This document shows, one piece after another, positions 1-4,756 of a DNA stretch of 6,702 bases; position 1 is the stretch's first letter, and each line of letters opens with the position of its first letter. The stretch spans positions 1-6,702 of the forward strand of contig URDQ01000081.1 in assembly GCA_900546675.1 (NCBI GenBank), in the 5' to 3' direction. The position numbers and the translations under genes were made by a program. Origin of the DNA: an uncultured Porphyromonas sp. GTDB lineage: Bacteria > Bacteroidota > Bacteroidia > Bacteroidales > Porphyromonadaceae. A model generated the notes under the pieces. The model was given only the letters and a program-made list of their open reading frames with translations. It had not been told where the DNA came from and made no database searches.

Positions 1-278
1 GCCATAGCGTGAGGCGATGTCGGTCGCCTTGCTGGCTGAGAGGTTGTCCTCCCACTCTAGCCCCTTGGTGATGACGACCTCGACCGACTTGCGGAACTCC
101 TCAAAGATGCCGTCGATGATGCGCTGCACCTCGGGATAGTCGGAGAAGCTGAAGGGCTGGTCTCCGATGGGCTTGTCGAGGAATATGCCGTAGCGGGCTA
201 GCTCCTTGAGTGTCTTGTCGAAGAGCTGGTCTATGCGCCTATCCATTGCGGATAGGTGGCGGAGGTGCTGGAGGTCGT
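1..278. repeat. Direct repeat, copy A (5' part of gpF-like gene 1)
   Basis: This stretch aligns without gaps to 2911-3188 at a constant offset of 2910 bp. By hand count there are 27 mismatches over 278 bp (about 90% identity). Positions 1-73 are identical and nearly all differences lie in 74-246. Homology ends sharply after 278, upstream of codon 1 of copy 2, and may continue leftward beyond the window. The uneven identity suggests gene conversion or recombination between the copies. Confidence 0.95.
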
Positions 279-321
279 ACTGCTGAGTCGCCTCGCCTGC
301 GGGCTGTGTTGTCTGTGTCAT
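1..321 (-). CDS. Mu gpF-like phage minor head protein, copy 1 (N-terminus only, runs off left edge)
   Basis: The 107 visible codons start at the ATG at 319-321 and run off the window with no stop. The N-terminus reads MTQTTQPAGEATQQYDLQHL and continues in frame into MDRRIDQLFDKTL, matching the start of the full-length gpF-like protein at 1792-3156 (74 of 82 shared residues identical from the MDRR methionine). I chose the ATG at 321 over the in-frame ATG at 246 because a near-consensus Bacteroidota promoter lies just upstream and would give a leader of about 20 nt. Proteins of the Mu gpF / SPP1 gp7 family sit at or near the portal and take part in head assembly; that role is taken from the family. 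The diagnostic Cys/His motif and the C-terminus lie outside the window, so it cannot be said whether this copy carries the same C-terminal domain as copy 2. Confidence 0.8.
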   Translation of the reverse strand, partial: MTQTTQPAGEATQQYDLQHLRHLSAMDRRIDQLFDKTLKELARYGIFLDKPIGDQPFSFSDYPEVQRIIDGIFEEFRKSVEVVITKGLEWEDNLSASKATDIASRYG

Positions 322-349
322 TGTTGCTGTATTGTTTTATCGTTTTGGT

Positions 350-381
350 GCAAAGATAAGGGTCTATTGTCCTCCCTCCAA
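350..381 (-). promoter_or_regulatory. Bacteroidota-type promoter for gpF-like copy 1
   Basis: On the minus strand a TTG (-33 box, 379-381) is followed by a 20-nt spacer and TATCTTTGC (350-358), a full match to TAnnTTTGC. The expected transcription start is near 343-346, about 20-25 nt before the ATG at 321. This supports the longer N-terminus and shows that this gene can be transcribed independently of hicB, whose terminator lies just upstream. Confidence 0.75.
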
Positions 382-466
382 GGAAATCGCACAATTGTTG
401 ATAACTTCTTGATTTCGTTTATCTAGCGTTGTCTTTCGTTTGTCACCTGCGTGAGGTGTGGATACG

Positions 467-503
467 AAAAAAGCCCCCACGGAGTATCACGCTGTGAAGG
501 CTT
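467..503 (-). terminator. Rho-independent terminator after the hicB-like gene
   Basis: On the minus strand AAGCCTTCAC (494-503) pairs with GTGGGGGCTT (471-480). This gives a 10-bp stem with two G-U pairs and a 13-nt loop, followed by a run of six U (467-472, partly within the stem). It lies 43 nt after the hicB-like stop codon and before the gpF copy 1 promoter, so it separates the two transcription units. The strand is set by the position of the U run. Confidence 0.8.
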
Positions 504-545
504 ACAGTCGGCTTGCGACTCGTCAAAGTAAAGCAAGCATCGACC

Positions 546-953
546 TTATCGTAGTCGTACGGCTCTGAGCTCTTCTGCTAGCTGGTGTATGGCACTCTCG
601 ACCTCTTGCAGGCGGTGCTTGGGAACTTTTTGCCCCGCTCGCCACTGTCGTAAGGTCTCGTTGGAGATGCTGGTGCGCTTGATAAACTGGGATGCGTTTA
701 TGTCTTTGAATAGGGAGAAGAGTGCCGACACGTCATAGATGTACTCGACCTCTGCCTCTCGGAGAGCCTGTGCTATGTCGTTGTCGTCCGTCTCTTCCCA
801 TGATAGAGCAGTTGTCTCAATGGCTTCTCGGAAGCTTGCTTGCGCTTCAGCCACTGTCTTCCCATCGGTTGCAATGACGGAGTCAAAGGCGTTGGCATAG
901 ATAGCAAAGCCTTTGCTCTTCGTCCCCTCGATGTGTGCGGTTATTGTATTCAT
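546..953 (-). CDS. HicB-like antitoxin-type protein with C-terminal helix-turn-helix, no HicA partner
   Basis: This 135-residue protein has two parts. Residues 1-55 resemble the small HicB fold (MNTITAHIEGTKSKGFAIYA, then a DGKTVAEAQASFREAIE segment like the HicB helix). Residues 70-134 carry an XRE-type DNA-binding region with the EYIYDVSALFSLF, SISNETLRQWRAGQKVP and LQEVESAIHQLAEEL segments, typical of Bacteroidota HicB-like proteins. In hicAB systems HicB neutralises the mRNA-cleaving toxin HicA and represses its own operon. No open frame of HicA size lies on either side (a 99-nt gap upstream, a terminator 43 nt downstream), so this copy appears solitary. Such solitary copies are frequent in phages and mobile elements and may act as repressors only. 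The start is the only plausible ATG; no Shine-Dalgarno sequence is seen. Confidence 0.75.
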   Translation of the reverse strand: MNTITAHIEGTKSKGFAIYANAFDSVIATDGKTVAEAQASFREAIETTALSWEETDDNDIAQALREAEVEYIYDVSALFSLFKDINASQFIKRTSISNETLRQWRAGQKVPKHRLQEVESAIHQLAEELRAVRLR

Positions 954-979
954 ATCGTCTCGTTTTTGATAGGTGTGTC

Positions 980-1001
980 GGGGCGGTCTACTTACCGCCC
1001 C
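980..1001 (-). promoter_or_regulatory. GC-rich perfect inverted repeat in the hicB leader
   Basis: GGGGCGGT (980-987) and ACCGCCCC (994-1001) form a perfect 8-bp inverted repeat around a 6-nt spacer, between the candidate hicB promoter and its ATG. No U run follows on either strand, so it is not a typical terminator. It could be an operator for the HicB-like protein or a structured 5' leader. The repeat is seen directly; the role is inferred. Confidence 0.45.
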
Positions 1002-1019
1002 TTGCTTGCTTTGACAATA

Positions 1020-1050
1020 CGAAGGTGTAACAATCTTGTGATATATGCAA
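1020..1050 (-). promoter_or_regulatory. Possible weak promoter for the hicB-like gene
   Basis: On the minus strand TTG (1048-1050) is followed by 20 nt and CACCTTCG (1020-1027), which differs at two positions from TAnnTTTG. The spacing is right but the -7 box is poor. It lies just past the stop codon of the truncated ParB gene. Confidence 0.3.
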
Positions 1051-1052
1051 GT

Positions 1053-1697
1053 TTATCGGGGAGTTATTTTTGTCACTTTGAGGTCGGCTGTGGCTCCTCC
1101 CATCAGCGTGGCGAAGTGGTCGCTCCTCGTGCTGTCGCCACACATAAGGCGGTGCGTCACTCCTCGCCCCTCTAAGATGATAAGGTCGCCCCGCTGGATG
1201 TCTGTCTCGACCTCCTCGATCTCCTCGGGCATCTCGTAGTCGTCCTCGCTGGCGATAGCGTCCTCCTCCTCCACGTCGGTGAAGTCGGGAAGGTCAATGC
1301 CCCAGTCGTCTAGCTGTGCGGTGTCCCACTCGAGCTGGAGAGCTTGCCAGTCCCACTCGCCCATAGAGCTGTTGTCGAGGATCGTGTAGGCTCGGAGCTT
1401 GTCGGCTGTGACGTGGCTCTGGATAACGACGCAGGGTGCGGAGGTCATACCCAGCTCGACCATGGCACGGAGGCGCATATTGCCCCCGATGACGATGTAC
1501 TTGTCCCCGTGCGGATAGACAAGGATGCCCCGTAATTGGAGCATCTCGGGGTTGTCCAGTATGCTCCGCTTGAGCTTGGCTAGCTTGTCGGGCTGTATGT
1601 TGCGGGGGTTGGCAGGTAGCCCGTCGATCTGCCCTATGTTCTCCTCGAGCTGTGCTATGGGTAGCTCGGTGTAGTGCGGTGCGTTGTTGTCGTTCAT
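1053..1697 (-). pseudogene. ParB-like / DNA methyltransferase fusion, truncated before the catalytic motif
   Basis: The 214-residue product begins with a ParB/Srx-like domain (PANPRNI at 28-34, VIGGNMRLRAM at 69-79), followed by LDNSSMGEWDWQAL (107-120) and an acidic linker (141-166). It then enters the region that in phage and mobile-element homologues leads into an adenine/cytosine-N4-type methyltransferase: HRLMCGDST at 182-190, then LMGGATADL. In intact relatives the next residues are the catalytic DPPY-type motif; here the frame instead runs into KVTKITPR and stops. The break falls near 1080, and the sequence after it is the hicB upstream region. The methyltransferase domain is therefore missing and no methylation activity is expected. 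The remaining ParB-like domain may be inert or may still bind nucleic acid. It follows gpF copy 2 by 94 nt. Confidence 0.75.
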
Positions 1698-1701
1698 AGT
1701 G

Positions 1702-1733
1702 TTGTATTATTGGTTGTTAGTTTGTACCTTTGC
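1702..1733 (+). promoter_or_regulatory. Plus-strand Bacteroidota promoter facing the hairpin at 1738-1810
   Basis: TTG (1702-1704), a 20-nt spacer and TACCTTTGC (1725-1733) match the Bacteroidota -33/-7 pattern closely. It points opposite to every gene in this block. The expected start, 4-7 nt after the box, falls at 1736-1739, at the foot of the long hairpin. It has no protein-coding target on its strand. Confidence 0.6.
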
Positions 1734-1737
1734 AGTG

Positions 1738-1810
1738 GAAGCACCTCAAAAGGTAGATCGCAGTGCGGATTGTAGTTCCGCATGTAGCTTTCTACTTTTT
1801 GGGGTGCTTT
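1738..1810 (+). ncRNA. Candidate small structured RNA, antisense to the 3' end of gpF copy 2
   Basis: Positions 1739-1757 pair without interruption with 1791-1809: 19 bp including two G-U pairs (1746-1802 and 1752-1796), extendable by G1738-U1810. Inside, TGCGGA (1764-1769) pairs with TCCGCA (1777-1782) around a 7-nt loop. On the minus strand the two G-U pairs become A-C mismatches, so the fold favours a plus-strand RNA. A promoter ends 5 nt before the structure. The right arm overlaps the last codons and the stop codon (1792-1794) of gpF copy 2. No strong U run follows, so the 3' end is uncertain. Alternatives are an intergenic terminator-like or mRNA-stabilising hairpin for the minus-strand transcript, or a small palindromic insertion. 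No known RNA family is recognised. Confidence 0.45.
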
Positions 1811-3156
1811 ACTATTTGAAGGATAGATCTATTGTCGCTTATGCTGTGTAGAATCTTTTTCCCATTAGGTAGCTCCCGTACTACTATCCAGCTGTCTGTC
1901 AGTCCGACCTTTGTCTGATAAAGGAGCATCTTGAGTTTTGGGTCGTGCTTGTCCATCCCTTGCCCTATATAGGTTGAGGTGTCTAGCACCTTGCCGATGT
2001 TGAACAGAGCCTTGTCTTTTGAGTCTCTTGCTACGTGTGGCTGGTTGAACCACTCCTTTATTGCTTTGTTTGAGATGGTGATGCCGTCTCTGAACGTCTT
2101 GCCGTGGTGTAGTTCTATGGCTTTTGCCTTGAAGGCTTTTAGCTTGAGCTTGTTGGTCTCATATCCGAATAGCGGGAAAAGGCTCCCGTCTTTGTCTGTA
2201 ATGTAGTTGTCACGGACGAAGTAGGGGAGCGTGCCTGCTTTGCTGGCTCGCTGGAGGCGGTCGTTGTTGTCCTTGAGGTGGTCTGTGAAGTTCTTCGGAG
2301 GCTCAGTCACTTGTCCCGTGGCGGGTATGCGCTCGCCTCGGAGGAGTGCCTCTTGGCGGGCTTGGAAGCTGTCGATGTCCTCCATAATCGGCACTGCGTG
2401 GCACCTGCAGTGGGGGTGCCAGCCTACGAACTCGAACTCCTTGGGGTACTTGCCCGCTAGCTCCTCGCAAAGAGGGCAAACGTTGGGGTTCGTCCCCGAC
2501 ACCTGCACCTCGTAGCCGAGTACGAAGTCTAGCTGTCGCCACCGCTCGTTGTCCGCCTTGTGGTACGCCATATTGGTCTCTGTCACGGCTAGTCTGCGGG
2601 CATTTTTGTAGCTCGAGCGATAGACCCCTTGTCCTGGGTGGAACTCCTTGGCTCGCTTGGATAGCTGGAGCTGTCCGTGTTCGTCCCGTACCCTGCGGAA
2701 TAGCTTGTCGGGGTACTTGAGGTACTGCTTGAGGTCGGTCGCTAGGCGGTTGGCGGGGGTGCCGTCACGGAGGGCGATATCCATGGCGGTCTCGACCTCC
2801 TTGTGAAAGGTGTCGGTGATGTTCCATACTCGCTGGGATAGGTCTAGCCCTCCGACCTTGCGCTGTGCGAAGCCTGCGACCGCTTGGCTCCTCTGCTGTG
2901 CGACTGCTACGCCATAGCGTGAGGCGATGTCGGTCGCCTTGCTGGCTGAGAGGTTGTCCTCCCACTCTAGCCCCTTGGTGATGGTGACCTCCACGGACTG
3001 CCTAAACTCCTCAAAGATGCCGTCAATAACCTGCTGTACCTCGGGGTAGTCGGAGAAGCTAAACGGCTGGTCTCCGAGGGGCTTGTCGAGGAAGATGCCG
3101 TAGCTCGCCAGCCTCTTGAGTGTATTGTCGAAGAGCTGGTCAATGCGCCTATCCAT
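1792..3156 (-). CDS. Mu gpF/SPP1 gp7-like minor head protein with C-terminal BECR-type nuclease-like domain (copy 2)
   Basis: This 454-residue protein has a head-morphogenesis region at about 100-260. Its family hallmark is a Cys/His cluster: NVCPLCEELAG (C227, C230) and GWHPHCRCHAVP (H247, H249, C250, C252, H253), preceded by ARRLAVTETNMAYHKAD (187-203). Relatives act at the portal during head assembly. Residues 320-454 form a separate module: ITISNKAIKEWFNQPH (359-374), a KALFNIGKVLDTSTYIG segment (382-398), WIVVRELPNGKKILHSISD (423-441). This resembles the domains attached to phage gpF-like and polyvalent proteins that are described as Barnase-EndoU-ColicinE5/D-RelE-like nucleases (PBECR/LPD families). 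That match is from memory and moderate. The reading-frame start is the ATG at 3156, but the homologous N-terminus extends further upstream without a start codon (see 3207-3228). No promoter is evident. Confidence 0.75.
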   Translation of the reverse strand: MDRRIDQLFDNTLKRLASYGIFLDKPLGDQPFSFSDYPEVQQVIDGIFEEFRQSVEVTITKGLEWEDNLSASKATDIASRYGVAVAQQRSQAVAGFAQRKVGGLDLSQRVWNITDTFHKEVETAMDIALRDGTPANRLATDLKQYLKYPDKLFRRVRDEHGQLQLSKRAKEFHPGQGVYRSSYKNARRLAVTETNMAYHKADNERWRQLDFVLGYEVQVSGTNPNVCPLCEELAGKYPKEFEFVGWHPHCRCHAVPIMEDIDSFQARQEALLRGERIPATGQVTEPPKNFTDHLKDNNDRLQRASKAGTLPYFVRDNYITDKDGSLFPLFGYETNKLKLKAFKAKAIELHHGKTFRDGITISNKAIKEWFNQPHVARDSKDKALFNIGKVLDTSTYIGQGMDKHDPKLKMLLYQTKVGLTDSWIVVRELPNGKKILHSISDNRSILQIVKHPKK

Positions 3157-3188
3157 AGCGGATAGGTGGCGGAGGTGCTGGAGGTCGT
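2911..3188. repeat. Direct repeat, copy B (5' part of gpF-like gene 2)
   Basis: This is the partner of 1-278, in the same orientation. It covers residues 1-82 of gpF copy 2 plus 32 bp upstream of its ATG. Identity is complete over 2911-2983 and about 87% over the remainder. The upstream sequences of the two genes are unrelated beyond 3188. Confidence 0.95.
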
Positions 3189-3206
3189 CATAGAGTTGCT
3201 ATTGTT

Positions 3207-3228
3207 CATAGCAGTCTTGACCTCCTTT
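3207..3228 (-). promoter_or_regulatory. Strong ribosome binding site and ATG, out of frame with gpF copy 2
   Basis: On the minus strand AAAGGAGGT (3220-3228) lies 10 nt before an ATG at 3207-3209. Translation from there reads MNNSNSM and continues out of frame with gpF copy 2 (53 nt separate this ATG from the one at 3156). In the gpF frame, residues LYDDLQHLRHLSA upstream of M1 match copy 1, but a TAG closes that frame before any start codon. One missing base near the AACTCT/ATGACG junction would account for this. The site is the best Shine-Dalgarno sequence in the block and is probably the ancestral start signal. Confidence 0.6.
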
Positions 3229-3340
3229 CTTAGCTTTGTAGTAGTTGTTGTGTAGCGCTTCTTTGTGGAGTATTAAGACGCTTGCAGGCTACAGACGGAT
3301 ATTGAGTACACTCGAGTGCGATCCCCAAGGTCGTCTAGAT

Positions 3341-3349
3341 TACCTTTGC
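3341..3349 (+). promoter_or_regulatory. Isolated -7 promoter-like box
   Basis: TACCTTTGC is identical to the box at 1725-1733. The nearest upstream TTG (3303-3305) is 35 nt away, too far for a normal -33 element. It lies about 34 nt before the stem-loop at 3383-3418. Confidence 0.3.
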
Positions 3350-3382
3350 ACGGTCTTCATTTACTAGAAGCTCTCACAATAG

Positions 3383-3418
3383 GGACGCACGGGTCGGGCG
3401 CAGACTGTTGGTGCGTCT
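3383..3418 (+). repeat. Stem-loop in the gene-free stretch
   Basis: GACGCAC (3384-3390) pairs with GTGCGTC (3411-3417), with a G-U pair at 3383-3418 and a 20-nt GC-rich loop. GACTG (3403-3407) in the loop could pair with CAGTC (3429-3433) outside it, a possible pseudoknot. No U run follows on either strand, so it is not a simple terminator. Function is unknown. Confidence 0.45.
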
Positions 3419-3596
3419 GTTCCCGAATCAGTCAATATGTGCAACGACTTGCTTGCTTTTGAACTTAGGAAGCATTCGTTACTAGTGATATTTTGCGGAG
3501 TTGAGGTTGGGAGTTCTATTTTTTGCCTAGGTGGAGATTAGGCTGCAAGCTTGAGATAGCATCGATTAACTTAGCGGTAGCAATCAGGTGTAATCC

Positions 3597-4097
3597 CTAC
3601 TTCGCCCTGCTCTGAGGAACGAATATCTCATAGCTTCCATCGCTGTAGAAGATACGTATCTCACTCACCTCTCGGGTTGCAGTACGCTGCTGAAGTAACA
3701 TCTGACGTATCTGCTCGACCTCCTCTGGAGTAAATGGTATAGAGGTCTGCCCACTTTGCAATGTTGACTCAGAAGAGGGGGGCACGTGCGCCGTCTGTGA
3801 AGATGATGCATTGGTATCATAACTCCCGAAGAGACTGCTCTCTAAGGGTAGGGAGACACTCTTCTCCTCACGCTTAGGTGTCCCTGTACCAAAGAGCAAC
3901 CACTCATAGCTCCACGATGGATAGGCGGCTATGATGTTATTGAGCGTCTCTATGGTGGGGCGATTGCGCCCGTTGAGCATATGACTAATAACAGACGGCG
4001 TAATCCCCGCCTCGGTAGCAAAAGCTGTAGCATTTAGCTCCATAGAGTCCATCATATAGCGGACACGCTCTATAATTCCCTCAGATTCTATTAGCAT
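3597..4097 (-). CDS. XRE-family helix-turn-helix transcriptional regulator
   Basis: This 166-residue protein has an XRE/Cro-C1-type DNA-binding domain at about 7-60. Helix 2 is around NATAFATEAGI (22-32) and the recognition helix around TPSVISHMLNGRNRP (33-47), followed by the YEWLLFGTGTP signature (64-74) common in Bacteroidales XRE proteins. A low-complexity Ser/Gln/Thr-rich linker (80-121) leads to a possible short helix (EEVEQIRQMLLQQ, 125-137) and a terminal beta hairpin-like segment EIRIFYSDGSYEIFVP (146-161), also typical of this group. The start at 4097 is preferred over an in-frame ATG at 4220, because the promoter at 4175-4204 lies between them and the added residues resemble no domain. 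Targets are unknown. It sits between the phage-like block and the pyr operon and is transcribed away from pyrK, so it could regulate either, both or itself. Confidence 0.85.
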   Translation of the reverse strand: MLIESEGIIERVRYMMDSMELNATAFATEAGITPSVISHMLNGRNRPTIETLNNIIAAYPSWSYEWLLFGTGTPKREEKSVSLPLESSLFGSYDTNASSSQTAHVPPSSESTLQSGQTSIPFTPEEVEQIRQMLLQQRTATREVSEIRIFYSDGSYEIFVPQSRAK

Positions 4098-4174
4098 AGT
4101 CTTCTTTCTTAACAATACATTTGTGATGCGCAAAGTTGTAGACGATTGAGTTGTGTTAACCCCTCTTCGCAGTA

Positions 4175-4204
4175 CAAATGTAGTAAATACAATTGAAATA
4201 ACAA
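4175..4204 (-). promoter_or_regulatory. Promoter of the XRE regulator
   Basis: On the minus strand TTG (4202-4204), a 19-nt spacer and TACATTTG (4175-4182) match the Bacteroidota promoter pattern. The expected start is near 4168-4171, leaving a leader of about 70 nt before the ATG at 4097. Confidence 0.65.
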
Positions 4205-4285
4205 GAGAAGTGGTGCCCAAACATGATCCAAATAAGGGATTGTTCAGTAAGCACCTAGTTTTTCTACTTGTACTTCAGCTACGCA

Positions 4286-4325
4286 TATTGCTATCTATTG
4301 ATTGGGTATTTGTTAGTTAGCAATA
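4286..4325. repeat. Inverted repeat, 8 bp perfect arms
   Basis: TATTGCTA (4286-4293) and TAGCAATA (4318-4325) are perfect reverse complements separated by 24 nt. They lie upstream of the XRE promoter on its strand and could be an operator or a stem-loop. Confidence 0.5.
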
Positions 4326-4381
4326 CTTCTAGTAGAGTAGGGTAGGGACTGGGCTATTAGATACTTATATATCTCAATGCA

Positions 4382-4412
4382 ATAACGAATATCTACTTAG
4401 TATATTCGTTGT
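4382..4412. repeat. Inverted repeat, 9 bp perfect arms extendable to 11
   Basis: AACGAATAT (4384-4392) and ATATTCGTT (4402-4410) are perfect reverse complements around a 9-nt spacer. Two further pairs, one of them G-U on the plus strand, extend the stem. The plus strand continues with a pyrimidine-rich but not pure-T stretch, so a weak terminator or a regulator binding site are both possible. Confidence 0.55.
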
Positions 4413-4470
4413 ATTCTTCTCATATATAGCGATTAAAGATATATTTGAAAGCTGTGATAATATCGTGAAA

Positions 4471-4523
4471 CGCCTCTTTGTGCAACTAAATCAACGAAGT
4501 TACATCTATACAAAAAGGAGGCG
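4471..4523. repeat. Bulged inverted repeat
   Basis: CGCCTC (4471-4476) pairs with GAGGCG (4518-4523), and TTTGT (4477-4481) with ACAAA (4510-4514), leaving a 3-nt bulge on one side. The enclosed loop contains a further short AACT/AGTT pair. The shape suggests a structured transcript or a palindromic element remnant. Confidence 0.45.
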
Positions 4524-4683
4524 AGTCACTTATACGAAGTATTTTTCGTTACATTTGAGATACTCACTTTTGACTTGCACTTGTGGTTGATTTTCATTTG
4601 TAGTGTACCACATATTTGTTTGTGAATTACCTCTGTCCCCTTGTCCCGATTTTTCGCCTATGGGGCAAACGGCAAAAAAGCTG

Positions 4684-4691
4684 TACTTTTG
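4684..4691 (+). promoter_or_regulatory. -7 box of the pyrK-pyrD promoter
   Basis: TACTTTTG fits TAnnTTTG and lies 66 nt before the pyrK ATG. No TTG stands at the expected distance (TGG at 4661-4663 is the closest), so the -33 element is weak. The expected start is near 4695-4698. Confidence 0.5.
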
Positions 4692-4704
4692 TCTCAGCAG
4701 AAGC

Positions 4705-4749
4705 TAGGAGTCCTATGAGAGAGGCTCTCGATAGTTTTCTATGCGCATA
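4705..4749 (+). promoter_or_regulatory. Palindrome-rich leader of the pyr operon
   Basis: Three palindromes follow one another: TAGGAGTCCTA (4705-4715), which contains the Shine-Dalgarno sequence of the small leader frame; GAGAGGCTCTC (4719-4729); and TATGCGCATA (4740-4749), a perfect 10-bp palindrome. They could fold in the mRNA and alter access to the leader ribosome binding site, or bind a regulator as DNA. A four-U run lies between them (4735-4738). Confidence 0.4.
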
Positions 4750-4756
4750 CAAATGA
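4715..4756 (+). CDS. 13-codon leader reading frame abutting pyrK
   Basis: The ATG at 4715-4717 follows AGGAG (4706-4710) at a 4-nt spacing. It opens a frame encoding MREALDSFLCAYK, ending in TGA at 4754-4756. The very next base begins the pyrK ATG (4757-4759), and pyrK itself has no Shine-Dalgarno sequence upstream apart from this one. The arrangement suggests a leader peptide that couples translation into pyrK, perhaps responding to nucleotide supply as leaders of other pyr operons do. A chance frame cannot be excluded at this length. Confidence 0.35.
   Translation: MREALDSFLCAYK

Larger units (their letters stand above)
3210..3596. other. Gene-free stretch between the phage-like block and the XRE regulator
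   Basis: No plausible gene is visible on either strand apart from the ribosome binding site at its left edge. It holds a plus-strand box TACCTTTGC (3341-3349) without a properly placed -33 TTG, a stem-loop at 3383-3418, and a short GCCTA/TAGGC inverted repeat at about 3525-3545. It is probably the junction between mobile-element sequence and chromosomal backbone, but no att-like direct repeat was found. Confidence 0.6.
4205..4683. other. AT-rich gene-free region between the XRE regulator and the pyr operon
   Basis: This stretch of about 480 bp is full of stops in all frames and holds no credible gene. It contains at least three sizeable inverted repeats (4286-4325, 4382-4412, 4471-4523) and a small one (ACGAA/TTCGT, about 4533-4549). 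TATATTTG (4440-4447) and TACATTTG (4550-4557) resemble plus-strand -7 boxes but lack a well-spaced TTG. It could hold an uncharacterised small RNA, operators or a decayed insertion. No IS ends are recognised. Confidence 0.55.

Noticed and set aside
840..1239. Two overlapping plus-strand frames (840-1175 and 1045-1239).
   Set aside because: They are antisense to the hicB-like and ParB-like genes, whose protein families are recognisable; the plus-strand products resemble nothing.
2231..2542. Several frames on both strands within the gpF Cys/His region.
   Set aside because: They lie inside the well-supported gpF frame, are rich in Arg/Ser/Pro as GC-rich shadow frames are, and show no independent start signals.
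2967..3209. An 80-residue frame starting at the strong ribosome binding site at 3209.
   Set aside because: Apart from the first few codons it is an alternative frame of gpF copy 2, rich in Ser/Thr/Arg as expected of a shadow; the ATG more likely marks the original gpF start before a frameshift.
3520..3552. GCCTA/TAGGC stem with an adjacent homopolymer run as a terminator for the XRE gene.
   Set aside because: On the strand of the XRE gene the run after the stem is A, not U, and on the plus strand the T run precedes the stem, so it does not have terminator polarity.
4098..4220. In-frame extension of the XRE regulator to an ATG at 4220 (41 extra residues).
   Set aside because: The promoter at 4175-4204 lies inside this extension, the added residues resemble no domain, and family members start a few residues before the helix-turn-helix as with the ATG at 4097.
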